Below are positions 8,430 to 17,265 of a stretch of 64,000 nt of DNA, in pieces. A model generated the notes under the pieces. It had not been told where the DNA came from, ran no database searches, and saw only the letters and a list, made by a program, of their open reading frames with translations. Every line of letters begins with the position of its first letter. Positions within the stretch are counted from its first letter, which is position 1. Source of the stretch: CADEEX01 sp964577955 (GTDB lineage: Bacteria > Acidobacteriota > Vicinamibacteria > Vicinamibacterales > CAVVIG01). The translations under genes were made by a program, and so were the position numbers. The DNA is taken from the NCBI GenBank assembly GCA_964577955.1, contig CAZOAZ010000021.1:1-64000 (forward strand), in the 5' to 3' direction.

Positions 8430-9613
8430 TAAGTCCTTGAGTTGCCGGTACGATTGACTGGCTGCAGTGACGAGACACCAGCCGGTTGGAATGCCAGCGG
8501 CAGGTCGATGACGTACTCCAGTCGCCCAGTGGCGACGCCGGCCAGGATTGTCCCGCCCTGGTTCTCAACCAGGCGGCGCGCCGTGGCGAGCGCGAAGCCA
8601 CTGTTCTGACTCGGACTTTGGAACGGTTCGAACATACCATTGAAATCCACCGCCGGTTCCAAGGCGGCCACCGAACGCGACATGATGATTCGAGCGGTGG
8701 GCGTGGATTCTTCGACGGCGATCCGAACGATTGCGCCAAGTGGCACTGCGGTCTCATCCAAAACGAGACTTAGCACGGCTCGTTCGACTTGGTGGGCATC
8801 GACATAGACAACCGGGGAGGCTTCTGCCACATCAAGAATGATCGTCGCACCGCGCAACTCGATCGCTGGCATCGCGAGACGAATGACGGTTTCGAGCAAC
8901 CCACGGACATCGACCGGTTGAGTTGACGGTGCCGGTGGATACGCGAAGTCCAGGAATTCACTCACGACACGGTTCAGTCGCCCAATCTCATTTTTTGCCA
9001 TCACCAAGAATTCGGTTTTCGGATGGGCCGCGGGGACATCCGCCCCGAGAACTTCGATGCTGCCGAGGAGGGCGCCCAGTGGATTACGGATTTCGTGCGC
9101 CATTCCCGCGGCGATCCGACCGATCGTAATCAGCCGATCGCCGCGCAGCCGATCAACGATCCCAGCTTCGAGGCGAAGGCAGGCGTCGTCGCGCTCTGTC
9201 GCCGTCTGCTGGTACCGAGCGCATTGGACTCGTAGACGATCGGTCAGAACCCCTGTGACTGACGCCACAAGCGTGAACACCATCACCTCAGCGTACTGGC
9301 TAACCTGAAAGATGGGCCATGCATGCCATCTGAGAAACACATGCGGCAGGAAGAGAGCCGCAGACACACCAGCCACAGTCCACCCGCCCTTTGCTCCGTA
9401 CGTAAGTGCGGCGATCACGATCGGCACGTAGTACATCCGCTGCAGGAACTCGTGCCATTCGATCGAACGGTCGCTCGCGACGAAATGAAGCCAGGAGATC
9501 AGGCACACGCTCGCGATGATCGGAAGCCACCACCACGCCGAGGGGTGGGGAACGACGTCCGGCGTGGGTTCAGCCGCTTTGTGAGATCTCGCGGAAAACA
9601 CGGGCGTGATCAC
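8429..9613 (-). CDS. Membrane histidine kinase with degenerate ATP-binding domain
   Basis: The N-terminal part has four hydrophobic segments, then a HisKA domain with an intact H-box (AGMAHEIRNPLGAL). It is a paralogue of the kinase at 11997. The ATPase domain is eroded: the N-box ends in LSLVLDETAV where the paralogue has LLNIALNAIQA, the G1 motif DxGxG is replaced by SRSVAAL, and G2 reads NSGFALATA. It may thus accept or remove phosphate without autophosphorylating. The GTG at 9613 is a provisional start; an ATG at 9670 is an alternative, and the open frame reaches 9871 with low-complexity sequence. It is coupled to GH57 by TAATG. Confidence 0.82.
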   Translation of the reverse strand: MITPVFSARSHKAAEPTPDVVPHPSAWWWLPIIASVCLISWLHFVASDRSIEWHEFLQRMYYVPIVIAALTYGAKGGWTVAGVSAALFLPHVFLRWHAWPIFQVSQYAEVMVFTLVASVTGVLTDRLRVQCARYQQTATERDDACLRLEAGIVDRLRGDRLITIGRIAAGMAHEIRNPLGALLGSIEVLGADVPAAHPKTEFLVMAKNEIGRLNRVVSEFLDFAYPPAPSTQPVDVRGLLETVIRLAMPAIELRGATIILDVAEASPVVYVDAHQVERAVLSLVLDETAVPLGAIVRIAVEESTPTARIIMSRSVAALEPAVDFNGMFEPFQSPSQNSGFALATARRLVENQGGTILAGVATGRLEYVIDLPLAFQPAGVSSLQPVNRTGNSRT

Positions 9614-9912
9614 GACGTGGTCCGTCCTTGTCTCTTGTCCGCGCGCTGCCCAAGCGTGGCACAATGGCATAGGACCGCCAGCCGTGGCACGGCGTGTTCC
9701 GCTGACCGGCGGAGGACGACGAGATGGCGGCTGCGGCCAGAGCAGCGTCTCCACGGCCGTTGCCGTGCGGCCGCTCGAGACTGTGACAGGGGGACGAGAA
9801 CCGTCGAGGGCCGCATCGATTGTTCTGATATATCCACAAGGAATGCCACGGCGGACGGCCCTAGTTCTCACTGATCTCGCGCGCAGAAAGGAACCTTAAG
9901 AGGGTGTTTGGG

Positions 9913-9951
9913 CTGTGCGATTTGCGACGATCGCGGCTGCCTCTGTCTGAA
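9913..9951 (+). promoter_or_regulatory. Two TGTCTGA-like half-sites, possible NtrC-type enhancer
   Basis: CTGTGCGATTTGCG begins at 9913 and CTGTCTGAA at 9943. Both sequence and 30-base spacing match the pair at 2622/2652. They lie 60-100 bases upstream of the sigma-54-like promoter at 10010. Confidence 0.5.
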
Positions 9952-10009
9952 AGCATGCACGCACCGACACTGAGAGAGTCCAATCGGGCCGGTAGCCCTT
10001 CCTGCCTGG

Positions 10010-10024
10010 CGGCACGTCGATTGC
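10010..10024 (+). promoter_or_regulatory. Putative sigma-54 promoter
   Basis: CGGCACGTCGATTGC differs from the consensus TGGCACGNNNNTTGC only at its first base, the best match in the window. The start site would be near 10036, directly in front of the ribosome site AGAGGAGGA of the DUF2934 gene at 10052. Confidence 0.7.
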
Positions 10025-10051
10025 GAGCTCGAGTCTCACAGAGGAGGACCG

Positions 10052-10264
10052 ATGACTCAGAAGCGACAAGTCGGCGCACACGCACCGAGCGAACCGATTC
10101 CCAATAGAGCGGAAGCTGATCGCGACGAGGAACTGCGGCGGGAGATCGCGTTACGCGCCTACTACCGGTATTGCGAACGAGGTCGCACGCCCGGAATGGA
10201 TCGCGAAGACTGGTTAGCCGCCGAACAGGAGTTGATGAGCAGCACCCGAACGGCCGCTGACTAA
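10052..10264 (+). CDS. DUF2934 small protein
   Basis: A 70-residue, highly charged protein whose segment LRREIALRAYYRYCERG followed by DREDWLAAEQEL is the DUF2934 signature. The family is short and helical, of unknown function, and common in acidobacteria and some proteobacteria. A strong ribosome site (AGAGGAGGA) precedes the ATG. It sits directly behind the best sigma-54 promoter of the window, so it is likely a target of the NtrC-type system next to it. Confidence 0.85.
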   Translation: MTQKRQVGAHAPSEPIPNRAEADRDEELRREIALRAYYRYCERGRTPGMDREDWLAAEQELMSSTRTAAD

Positions 10265-10281
10265 GGCTGCGAAAGGTCCGT

Positions 10282-10536
10282 ATGTCAACCCACGGCGTAT
10301 TCTCAAATTCCGATTGCGACACTGGACGTCGGGAATGGAACGCAGCGGACGAAGTCGACCTCCGCCGGATCCGTGGGCAATACTTGGAGATGCCCGGCCT
10401 CTGTCTGACTCGGTGCCAGGCGCAACGCCTTTGGGGATTATCGTCCGAGCGATGCGATGCGCTGCTCGGCTTCCTTGTGTACGACCAATTCCTGGTCGTC
10501 ACCCGCGATCAAAGATTCGTAGCGCGTGGTCACTAA
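10282..10536 (+). CDS. Conserved small hypothetical protein
   Basis: An 84-residue soluble protein. The C-terminal half, with YLEMPGLCLTRCQAQRLWGL, then CDALLGFLVYDQFLV, resembles a short helix-turn-helix-like region seen in small hypothetical proteins of soil bacteria in which a bound residue follows LTxxQAxRLWGL. It starts 17 bases after the DUF2934 gene and is very probably co-transcribed with it. No function can be assigned. It converges with the NtrC-type regulator gene. Confidence 0.75.
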   Translation: MSTHGVFSNSDCDTGRREWNAADEVDLRRIRGQYLEMPGLCLTRCQAQRLWGLSSERCDALLGFLVYDQFLVVTRDQRFVARGH

Positions 10537-10583
10537 CCTGACCCTCGTCTTCGCTCAGCCAGGGAGGGAAAAGCGCGCGCCCG

Positions 10584-11984
10584 CTATTTTTTCGCGTCCT
10601 GTTCTGAGAGCTTTCTTTCGTGTTGCAGGCCGAACTTGTCCATGCGGTATAAGAGCGTGCTTCGCGTGATGTTGAGAAACGCGGCCGCACGCGTTTGATT
10701 CCAATTGTGTTTTTGCAGCGCTGCCAGGAGAAGTTCTCGTTCGACCTCTTCGAGCGAGATGCCTTCGTCTGGTAATTCCATTCGAAGATTTGCGACACGA
10801 TGTTCCCCGGTGCGCAGCCGATCAGGCAGATCGTCCAACCCGATCGATCCGTCCTTATCCAGCACGAGGCCACGCTCGACGACGTTTTCGAGCTCGCGGA
10901 TGTTGCCGGGCCAGCTATATAAGTTGAAGGCGGAATACACACTTTTCTCGACAACGGGCCGTGGCCGCCGCAGTCGTTCAGCGTGTTTGCGCAGAAAGTG
11001 ATCGACCAGCAGTGGAATGTCGTCCGACCGTTCGCGCAGCGGCGGGACGCGGATAGAAACCACTGCGAGCCGATAGTACAAATCGTCTCGGAACGTTCCG
11101 TCGGCGATCATTTTTTCCAGGTTCCGATTAGTCGCGGCGATGACGCGAACATCAACCTTGACCGGTTTCGTTTCACCAACCTTGTCGACCTCGTGCTCTT
11201 GGAGCACTCGCAGGATCTTCACCTGCAGAGGCGTGGGCAATTCACCGATTTCATCGAGGAAGATCGTGCCGCGATCTGCTGCCTCGAACTTGCCATGTTT
11301 CTCTGCCACAGCTCCGGTAAACGAGCCTCGACGGTGTCCGAACAACTCTGATTCGAGCAATTGTTCAGGGATGGCACCACAATTGATAGTGACAAATGGT
11401 CCTTTGGCGCGATTGCTGTGAAAGTGGATGGCCTTTGCGAGAAGCTCTTTGCCGGTGCCGCTTTCCCCCTCCAGCAAGACAGTCGTGTCGCCCTGGGCAA
11501 CTCGTGCAGCGGTGTCCGTCACCGCCCTCATTGCGCGCGCGCCAGCGATCATGCTGGCGAAGGAGAAGCGCTCGGCGACGACCTGCCGAAGGTACCGATT
11601 CTCGGTGGTCAACTCCGCGACTTCGAGCGCTTTTCGAACGGAGGCCCTCAGTTGCTCGCGGTTGAACGGTTTGGTCAGGTAGTCAGAGGCGCCTAGTCGC
11701 ATCGCCTCTACGGCAGAATCGATGGTCCCGTGTGCCGTCAAAATGATGACTGGCATGTCGGCATGCATTGCCTTCAGTCGCAACAACACTTCCAGACCTT
11801 CAATCTCCGGCATGCGGATGTCTGTCAGCACCAAGTCAATCGGCTGGCTTTGAAAGAGTTGCAATCCTTGGACACCATTCAACGCGGTAACAACGGTGAA
11901 TCCGTCCTCCTGCAGGTTGTACTCGATCACCCGTCTCAGGCTGTCGTCGTCATCAATTAAGAGTATGGTCTTGGGATTGGTCAT
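10584..11984 (-). CDS. NtrC-family sigma-54-dependent response regulator
   Basis: Three domains are clear: a receiver with phospho-acceptor Asp at residue 55 (LVLTDIRMPE) and Lys in KPF; an AAA+ domain with Walker A GESGTGKE, sigma-54 contact loop GSFTGA and Walker B IFLDEIGEL; and a C-terminal Fis-type helix-turn-helix (NWNQTRAAAFLNITRSTLLY). It activates sigma-54 RNA polymerase from upstream enhancers. It follows the kinase at 11997 by 12 bases, so the two form one operon. The repeated TGTCTGAT sites near sigma-54-like promoters in this window are its likely targets, by inference. Confidence 0.97.
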   Translation of the reverse strand: MTNPKTILLIDDDDSLRRVIEYNLQEDGFTVVTALNGVQGLQLFQSQPIDLVLTDIRMPEIEGLEVLLRLKAMHADMPVIILTAHGTIDSAVEAMRLGASDYLTKPFNREQLRASVRKALEVAELTTENRYLRQVVAERFSFASMIAGARAMRAVTDTAARVAQGDTTVLLEGESGTGKELLAKAIHFHSNRAKGPFVTINCGAIPEQLLESELFGHRRGSFTGAVAEKHGKFEAADRGTIFLDEIGELPTPLQVKILRVLQEHEVDKVGETKPVKVDVRVIAATNRNLEKMIADGTFRDDLYYRLAVVSIRVPPLRERSDDIPLLVDHFLRKHAERLRRPRPVVEKSVYSAFNLYSWPGNIRELENVVERGLVLDKDGSIGLDDLPDRLRTGEHRVANLRMELPDEGISLEEVERELLLAALQKHNWNQTRAAAFLNITRSTLLYRMDKFGLQHERKLSEQDAKK

Positions 11985-11996
11985 ACGGCGTTGTAC

Positions 11997-13190
11997 CTAC
12001 TCGGGTGTTGCCGCCCCCGTGGTTGGAAGACGAACACGAAAGATGGTCCCCGACATGGATCCCGGAAGCGCCGCGATTGTCCCGCGATGAGCGAGCACAA
12101 TGCGTTGGGCGGTGGCCAATCCGAGCCCGGTGCCCTTTGTCTTGGTAGTGAAGAACGGGTCGAAAACATGCGCCAGGTATTGAGGCGGGATCCCCGGCCC
12201 TTGGTCGACGATGTCAACCTGCACCCAACCGGGCTCCTCTGAGACGACGAAACGAACTTCACCGCCAGATGCACTGGCTTGAATCGCATTGAGGGCGATA
12301 TTCAACAGCACCTGCGTCATTTGCTCGGGGTCGACATTTGCGAATTGCGGCTGCGCAGGGGCTATCGGTTCCGGCGGAGCTAGCGTCACCCCTTTCTTGT
12401 CGGCTTCAGGCTTGAGCAGCATCGTAACGCGGGAAATGAGTTCACGGATGTTTGTGGGGTGCGGGCTGGGATCATGCGGCCGCGCATACATCAGAAATTC
12501 TCGAACGAGGTTGTCAAGGCGCTCGAGCTCGCGTCGGCCAATATCGGCGAATTCCGGAGAGGGCTGGCCGGCGGCGGCGCGGGTGGCCACGATTTCAAGC
12601 GCGCCCTTCAAGCCTGCCAGAGGATTTCGGATTTCGTGCGCAAGTGCGGCTGCGATTTCGCCAAGCGCCGACAACCGATCGGCGCGCCTGAGATGCTCTT
12701 GCGACTCGCGCAAATCACGATTGGCGCGTTCGAGAAATGCGGTGGCGTCGCGGTAGTGCTCCGTCACTCTACGTTGGTTCCAAGCGAGCCAGCCTACGGT
12801 CAGTCCAAGGAGATGGAAGGCGAGAATCGGTGCGTATTGATATCCGGCGTATTCGGAGTCGGGCGACCAACTGGCTCTGATGTGCGGGGCGATGAGTGTT
12901 GAGGTCAAGGCGGCGCTGGCGACTCCGCCCCAGATCCCGTACCAATAGGCAGCGAGAATGATCGGCATGTAGCACAGGTAGTTGTAGATTTCCTGGAGCA
13001 TCACACGGGAGGGGCTCGTGAGGTAGTGCAGGCTCGAGAGAGCCGCGATGGCGACGATAAGCGCAACGCCTCGCAGCAAAGAGCCGCTCGTCAGTCCATC
13101 TCCGGTGTGCGGCTGCTCAGTCATGTCGTTGCTGGGTCGAGACTCCGCGCGGTACGAGCCAACTCTCCTCAGCATCAGTGTGTTCGGCAT
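11997..13190 (-). CDS. Membrane sensor histidine kinase, partner of NtrC-type regulator
   Basis: About four N-terminal membrane segments (residues ~40-135) lead into HisKA with the phospho-acceptor His near residue 185 (AALAHEIRNPLAGL). The ATPase domain is complete: N-box LLNIALNAIQA, G1 VDQGPGIPP, F-box VFDPFFTT, G2 GTGLGLATAQ. No periplasmic sensor domain is seen, so the signal is probably sensed in or at the membrane. An alternative start is the ATG at 13124. It is the first gene of the operon with the regulator at 10584 and diverges from the copper operon. Confidence 0.95.
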   Translation of the reverse strand: MPNTLMLRRVGSYRAESRPSNDMTEQPHTGDGLTSGSLLRGVALIVAIAALSSLHYLTSPSRVMLQEIYNYLCYMPIILAAYWYGIWGGVASAALTSTLIAPHIRASWSPDSEYAGYQYAPILAFHLLGLTVGWLAWNQRRVTEHYRDATAFLERANRDLRESQEHLRRADRLSALGEIAAALAHEIRNPLAGLKGALEIVATRAAAGQPSPEFADIGRRELERLDNLVREFLMYARPHDPSPHPTNIRELISRVTMLLKPEADKKGVTLAPPEPIAPAQPQFANVDPEQMTQVLLNIALNAIQASASGGEVRFVVSEEPGWVQVDIVDQGPGIPPQYLAHVFDPFFTTKTKGTGLGLATAQRIVLAHRGTIAALPGSMSGTIFRVRLPTTGAATPE

Positions 13191-13332
13191 TGGCTCGCCA
13201 ATGGCGGCGCCTTCAGTAACGGTGCATCGAACGCGACTGTTCTTCGATTAAATGTCGTTAATCTCCACGGTCCGCCATGGTGGTTGGCGCCCGCGCGTTC
13301 TTGCCGTAGCTACCGCAGGGAGTCCGTAGGAC

Positions 13333-13419
13333 TGTCGGACAAAAGGCGACAAGCGGATCTAGGGAGAACGGGCTGTCTGATTTGCTGTGCGCCATCGAGG
13401 GTTGTCTGATAACAGGCAA
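13333..13419 (+). promoter_or_regulatory. Cluster of TGTC-type palindromes and half-sites, possible enhancer
   Basis: TGTCGGACA (13333-13341) is a perfect short palindrome. CTGTCTGATTTGC begins at 13373 and TTGTCTGATAACAGGCAA (13402-13419) is an inverted repeat with one mismatch. They lie between the divergent kinase operon and the copper operon, 50-130 bases upstream of the sigma-54-like element at 13467. The rest of 13191-13536 has no gene. Confidence 0.5.
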
Positions 13420-13466
13420 TTCTTCAAAAGCGATCTCACCATTTACAGGGATTTCGGGCCGGCTCC

Positions 13467-13481
13467 GGGTATACGCGTTGC
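13467..13481 (+). promoter_or_regulatory. Weak putative sigma-54 promoter of the copper operon
   Basis: GGGTATACGCGTTGC has the essential GG and TTGC with 12-base spacing but misses CAC in the -24 element. It is considered only because enhancer-like repeats lie just upstream and the operon start (13537) lies just downstream. Confidence 0.35.
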
Positions 13482-13536
13482 ATTTCGATGGACCGGGACG
13501 CCGCACCGTCGCGGCTGGCTCCAGAGGAGGCTCTTC

Positions 13537-14457
13537 ATGAACGCCACGTCGTACCGTCGTCGGCGCCGACTGCTTTACGGCAGCGCCGTTATCGTGTTCG
13601 CGGTCGTCATCGCCGCGATCCCCGCAGTCCATGCCCAGGCGCCCACAACGTCGTCCGATTCTCGCGCCCAAACGTCGAGCCCGGATCAGCGACTTGCCGC
13701 GCAGATCGAAGAACTGCGTGCGCAAGTGGCACGCCTGCAGGCGGCTCTTGACCAGCAGCGCTCGTCGTCGCAATCCGCCACTCCTTCGTCAAGTCCGAAT
13801 CAGCCGCCCTCACCAATGCGCATGGGCGACATGGACAAGATGTCAAAGACGGGCACAGGCGAGATGGGTGGAAAGCCGGGTGGTGGTATGGCGCCGATGG
13901 ACATGCACAAAGGAGAGATGGGCATGCCGCCGGACGGCATGAAGATGCCGGGCGGCATGATGGATGACATGGGTCGCATGTCGGGTGCGAACCCCGCCGC
14001 GACGGGAGCGGCGGCGATGCCTCCGAGCGGCGGTATGAATATGGGAGGCAACGGGACGAAAGCTGCGCCAGGCGGCACACGTTCCATGTCCACGCTACCA
14101 GGTGTACCGGGCGCGTCGCACCTGTATCACATTGGATCGACCGGTTTCTTCTTGGACCAGCCGCAGCTTACCTTGACGCCGCAGCAGCAGAGCGCGCTCA
14201 ACGCCATCAAGGAGCGGGCTCTCTTGGAGCGTGGCAACGCTGAGCGGCGCGTCGAACAGGGGGAACAGGAGCTCTGGGCCCTTACGGGTGCCGATCAACC
14301 TGACGCCGCAAAGATTCAAGCCAAGGCTCGGGAGATCGAACAGGCCCGAACAAACCAGCGGTTGGCATTCATTCAGAGCGTCGGGGAGGCTACCAAGCTG
14401 CTGACGCCCGAACAGCGGACCCAGTTGCTCGGCATGCCGACCATGCCCGCCAAATAG
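13537..14457 (+). CDS. Exported Met-rich protein with LTxxQ-type C-terminus
   Basis: A Sec signal peptide (cleavage near HAQA, about residue 34) is followed by a short coiled-coil stretch (AAQIEELRAQVARLQAAL), a long Met/Gly/Pro-rich region (about residues 90-185, with repeated MGDM, MPPDGM, MGG), and a helical C-terminal domain with LTPQQQSAL and LTPEQRTQL, the LTxxQ repeats of Spy/CpxP-like periplasmic proteins. Methionine clusters of this type bind Cu(I). Start at 13537 is supported by AGAGGAGG seven bases upstream. It heads the copper operon, ten bases before copA, and is likely a periplasmic copper buffer. Confidence 0.85.
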   Translation: MNATSYRRRRRLLYGSAVIVFAVVIAAIPAVHAQAPTTSSDSRAQTSSPDQRLAAQIEELRAQVARLQAALDQQRSSSQSATPSSSPNQPPSPMRMGDMDKMSKTGTGEMGGKPGGGMAPMDMHKGEMGMPPDGMKMPGGMMDDMGRMSGANPAATGAAAMPPSGGMNMGGNGTKAAPGGTRSMSTLPGVPGASHLYHIGSTGFFLDQPQLTLTPQQQSALNAIKERALLERGNAERRVEQGEQELWALTGADQPDAAKIQAKAREIEQARTNQRLAFIQSVGEATKLLTPEQRTQLLGMPTMPAK

Positions 14458-14467
14458 CGATCACCTA

Positions 14468-16357
14468 ATGAGCAGCGAATCCGCACGCGTGACACGGCGC
14501 GACTGGTTGCAGCGCATGGCCGCTGCGGCCGGCGGAATGGCGCTCGCCCATGCCGTCCCGGCCTACGCGTGGTCAGGCACGACGCTGGCGGCAACCATGC
14601 CGACACAGGGTGGGCAAGGCTCAGGAGTCGACCTGACGATTGCCGATTTCACGCTGCCGATCCTCGCGCGGACCGGGCGCGCCATGGCGGTGAACGGGAC
14701 GGTCCCCGGCCCCCTTCTTCGGCTGCGAGAAGGGGAGGAAGCGGTCGTTCGTGTCACCAACCGACTGTCCGAGACCGCGTCGATTCACTGGCACGGCTTG
14801 ATTGTCCCGCCTGAAATGGATGGTGTGCCGGGCGTCAGCTTTGCCGGGATTATGCCAGGGGAGACGTTCACCTACCGGTTTCCGGTTCGACAAAGCGGCA
14901 CGTACTGGGCGCACAGCCACTCCGGCGGGCAGGAACTCCTCGGCGTGTATATGCCGCTCATCATCGATCCGATCGAGCGCGAAGCGTTCTCGCACGACCG
15001 CGACTATGTCGTTCTGCTGTCCGATTGGAGCTTTGAATCTCCCGCCGCGATCATTGCCCATCTCAAGAAGCAGGCCGGCTATTACAACTATCAGAAGCGA
15101 ACCTTCGCAGAATTTTTCAGCGATGCCCAAAAGAACGGTTGGTGGACCACGATCAGAGAACGGGCCAGTTGGTCGAAGATGCGGATGGATCCGACCGACT
15201 TTGCAGATGTGACCGGGTACACGTACACGTATCTCCTGAACGGCCTGACATCCGATGCGAACTGGACGGGTCTCTTTGCGCGAGGTGAGAAAGTGCGGCT
15301 GCGTTTCATTGACGCCGCAGCAATGACGCTGTTCGACATCCGTATCCCTGGCCTGAAGATGCGGGTGGTGCAAGCCGACGGACAGAACGTACAAGCGATT
15401 GACGTGGACGAGTTCCGCATCGGCCCCGGTGAAACCTATGACGTGATCGTCGAACCGGGCGATCGCGCGTACACACTGTTTGCGGAGGCGATGGACCGCA
15501 GCGGCTTCACGTACGGAACGCTGGCCCCGCGTGCAGGAATGACTGCCCCGATACCTCCACGACGTCCGCGACCATTGCGCTCGATGGCCGATATGGGGAT
15601 GGACATGCCGGACATGAAAGGCATGGACATGCCCCCAACGCCAGGCGACACAAGCGGCCACGCGGCCCACGGCCTCGCCACGGTTCAGGACGCGCGCATG
15701 CAGACGTCCGAGGCGCGCGATGCGGCTCACGCTCCGCCCCACGACACGCCCGCGCCGGCGATGCCAGACATGCCTAATTCTCCGACGGTGGGTCCTGGTG
15801 TGCCAGGCGCACCGCCGGCTTTGCATGGACCCGACACGCACGGCGCAGGGAATGCCTCAATTGCGATGTCTGCGCGGAGTCGAGTTGACGACCCCGGGTC
15901 TGGATTCGAAGGAACTGAATCACGAGTGCTGGTGTACGCGGACTTGAAGAGTATTGCGCCGTACCCCGATCGCCGAGCGCCCACCCGGGAAGTCGAACTG
16001 CATATTACGGGCAACATGGAGCGCTACATGTGGTCATTCGACGGCAAGAAGTATTCGGAAGCAAGAACACCGATCGCCTTTCGTTATGGTGAGCGGCTGC
16101 GTTTGGTGCTCGTCAACGACACGATGATGGAGCACCCGATTCACCTCCATGGCATGTGGATGGAACTGGAGAACGGCGCGGGGGAGTACCAGCCTCGCAA
16201 GCACACGATCACCGTCAAGCCTGCCGAGCGCATCACCGCGGCCATTACGGCCGATGCGCCGGGCCGGTGGGCGCTTCATTGTCACCTGTTGCTCCACATG
16301 GAAATGGGCATGTTCCGCGTCGTAGAAGTGGCGCAAGCAGCCAAGGAAACATCGTGA
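14468..16357 (+). CDS. copA: CopA-type multicopper oxidase
   Basis: A periplasmic oxidase that converts Cu(I) to Cu(II) and confers copper tolerance. It carries a twin-arginine signal (TRRDWLQRM, then a hydrophobic stretch). All copper motifs are visible: HWHG and HSHSGGQ in the first cupredoxin domain, HPIHLHG and HCHLLLHMEMGM at the C-terminus. Between domains 2 and 3 lies a Met/His-rich insert (MADMGMDMPDMKGMDMP and a second MPDMP region), typical of PcoA/CopA. At 629 residues it is of normal size. Its stop codon overlaps the copB start (GTGA). Confidence 0.97.
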   Translation: MSSESARVTRRDWLQRMAAAAGGMALAHAVPAYAWSGTTLAATMPTQGGQGSGVDLTIADFTLPILARTGRAMAVNGTVPGPLLRLREGEEAVVRVTNRLSETASIHWHGLIVPPEMDGVPGVSFAGIMPGETFTYRFPVRQSGTYWAHSHSGGQELLGVYMPLIIDPIEREAFSHDRDYVVLLSDWSFESPAAIIAHLKKQAGYYNYQKRTFAEFFSDAQKNGWWTTIRERASWSKMRMDPTDFADVTGYTYTYLLNGLTSDANWTGLFARGEKVRLRFIDAAAMTLFDIRIPGLKMRVVQADGQNVQAIDVDEFRIGPGETYDVIVEPGDRAYTLFAEAMDRSGFTYGTLAPRAGMTAPIPPRRPRPLRSMADMGMDMPDMKGMDMPPTPGDTSGHAAHGLATVQDARMQTSEARDAAHAPPHDTPAPAMPDMPNSPTVGPGVPGAPPALHGPDTHGAGNASIAMSARSRVDDPGSGFEGTESRVLVYADLKSIAPYPDRRAPTREVELHITGNMERYMWSFDGKKYSEARTPIAFRYGERLRLVLVNDTMMEHPIHLHGMWMELENGAGEYQPRKHTITVKPAERITAAITADAPGRWALHCHLLLHMEMGMFRVVEVAQAAKETS

Positions 16358-17217
16358 GTCACATCAGGATGCGAGTCTTGCTGGTCTTGACGTTTTGGGT
16401 GATGAGCATGGACGCCGCGATTGCCGCGCGGGCCGCTGCACAGGATCAAGATGCGCCTGGCACTGGGCATTCGTTCATCACACGCGACGCAGAACGGCAA
16501 CAGCCACGCGGGATCGCCACGCGCATGGGCCTGTTAGCGCAAACCCGTTGGCCGGATCCAGTGGCGGACAGCGGAACGTTTGGATACCTCCTCTTCGACA
16601 ACGCCGAATTCCAGCAAGCCGGAAGTTCAAGTGCGGCGCGGTGGGACATTCTCGGCTGGCGCGGGGGCGACGTGCACCGCTTTTGGGTCAAGAGCGAAGG
16701 ACGGACGTCCACGGACATTCGAGAGGGAAGTGAATTCGAGGCGCAGGCGCTCTATGGCCGATTGATCGCACCGTTCTTCGATCTCCAGGCAGGGGTTCGC
16801 GTCGATCAGCGGGTACGGGAGGGGACGGATCCGACGCGCGTCTATGCCGTCCTTGGTCTACAAGGGCTCTCACCGTACCGATTTGAAATTGAACCGGTTC
16901 TCTTTATCAGTCAGAAAGGACAAGTATCGGGCCGCCTGACGGCGACGTACGACGTGCTGTTCTCGCAGCGTTTGATCCTCCAACCGCGGCTTGAAACAAA
17001 TGTGGCGGTGCAGCGCGACGAGGAAATCGGCATCGGCGGAGGGTGGAATGATGCCGAGATCGGAGCTCGGCTTCGCTATGAGATGCGACGCGAAGTCGCT
17101 CCTTACGTCGGCGTGACGTGGAAGGAAGGGTTTGGCGAGACGCATCAATTAACGACGCAGCAGGGGCGCGACCACGCCCACCTGGCCGTTGTGGTGGGTG
17201 GGCGCGCGTGGTTCTGA
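16354..17217 (+). CDS. copB: CopB-type outer-membrane copper resistance protein
   Basis: The family is an outer-membrane beta-barrel encoded after copA in copper-resistance operons. Typical strands are seen: DPVADSGTFGYLLFDNAEFQ, RFWVKSEGR, EFEAQALYGRLIAPFFDLQAG, then RLRYEMRREVAPYVGV and the terminal Phe (RAWF). The GTG at 16354 overlaps the copA stop and is followed by a signal peptide; an ATG at 16369 is an alternative. Unlike many CopB proteins it lacks a long Met/His-rich N-terminus; here that role may be taken by the protein at 13537. Confidence 0.93.
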   Translation: MSHIRMRVLLVLTFWVMSMDAAIAARAAAQDQDAPGTGHSFITRDAERQQPRGIATRMGLLAQTRWPDPVADSGTFGYLLFDNAEFQQAGSSSAARWDILGWRGGDVHRFWVKSEGRTSTDIREGSEFEAQALYGRLIAPFFDLQAGVRVDQRVREGTDPTRVYAVLGLQGLSPYRFEIEPVLFISQKGQVSGRLTATYDVLFSQRLILQPRLETNVAVQRDEEIGIGGGWNDAEIGARLRYEMRREVAPYVGVTWKEGFGETHQLTTQQGRDHAHLAVVVGGRAWF

Positions 17218-17265
17218 AGAATGGCGGACTGGCGACAGATTCCTAATTGGAAGGCAGGAAATGAC

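Noticed and set aside
9614..9871. N-terminal extension of the degenerate histidine kinase
   Set aside because: The extra ~86 residues are Arg/Pro/Thr-rich without hydrophobic segments, and have no counterpart in the paralogous kinase.
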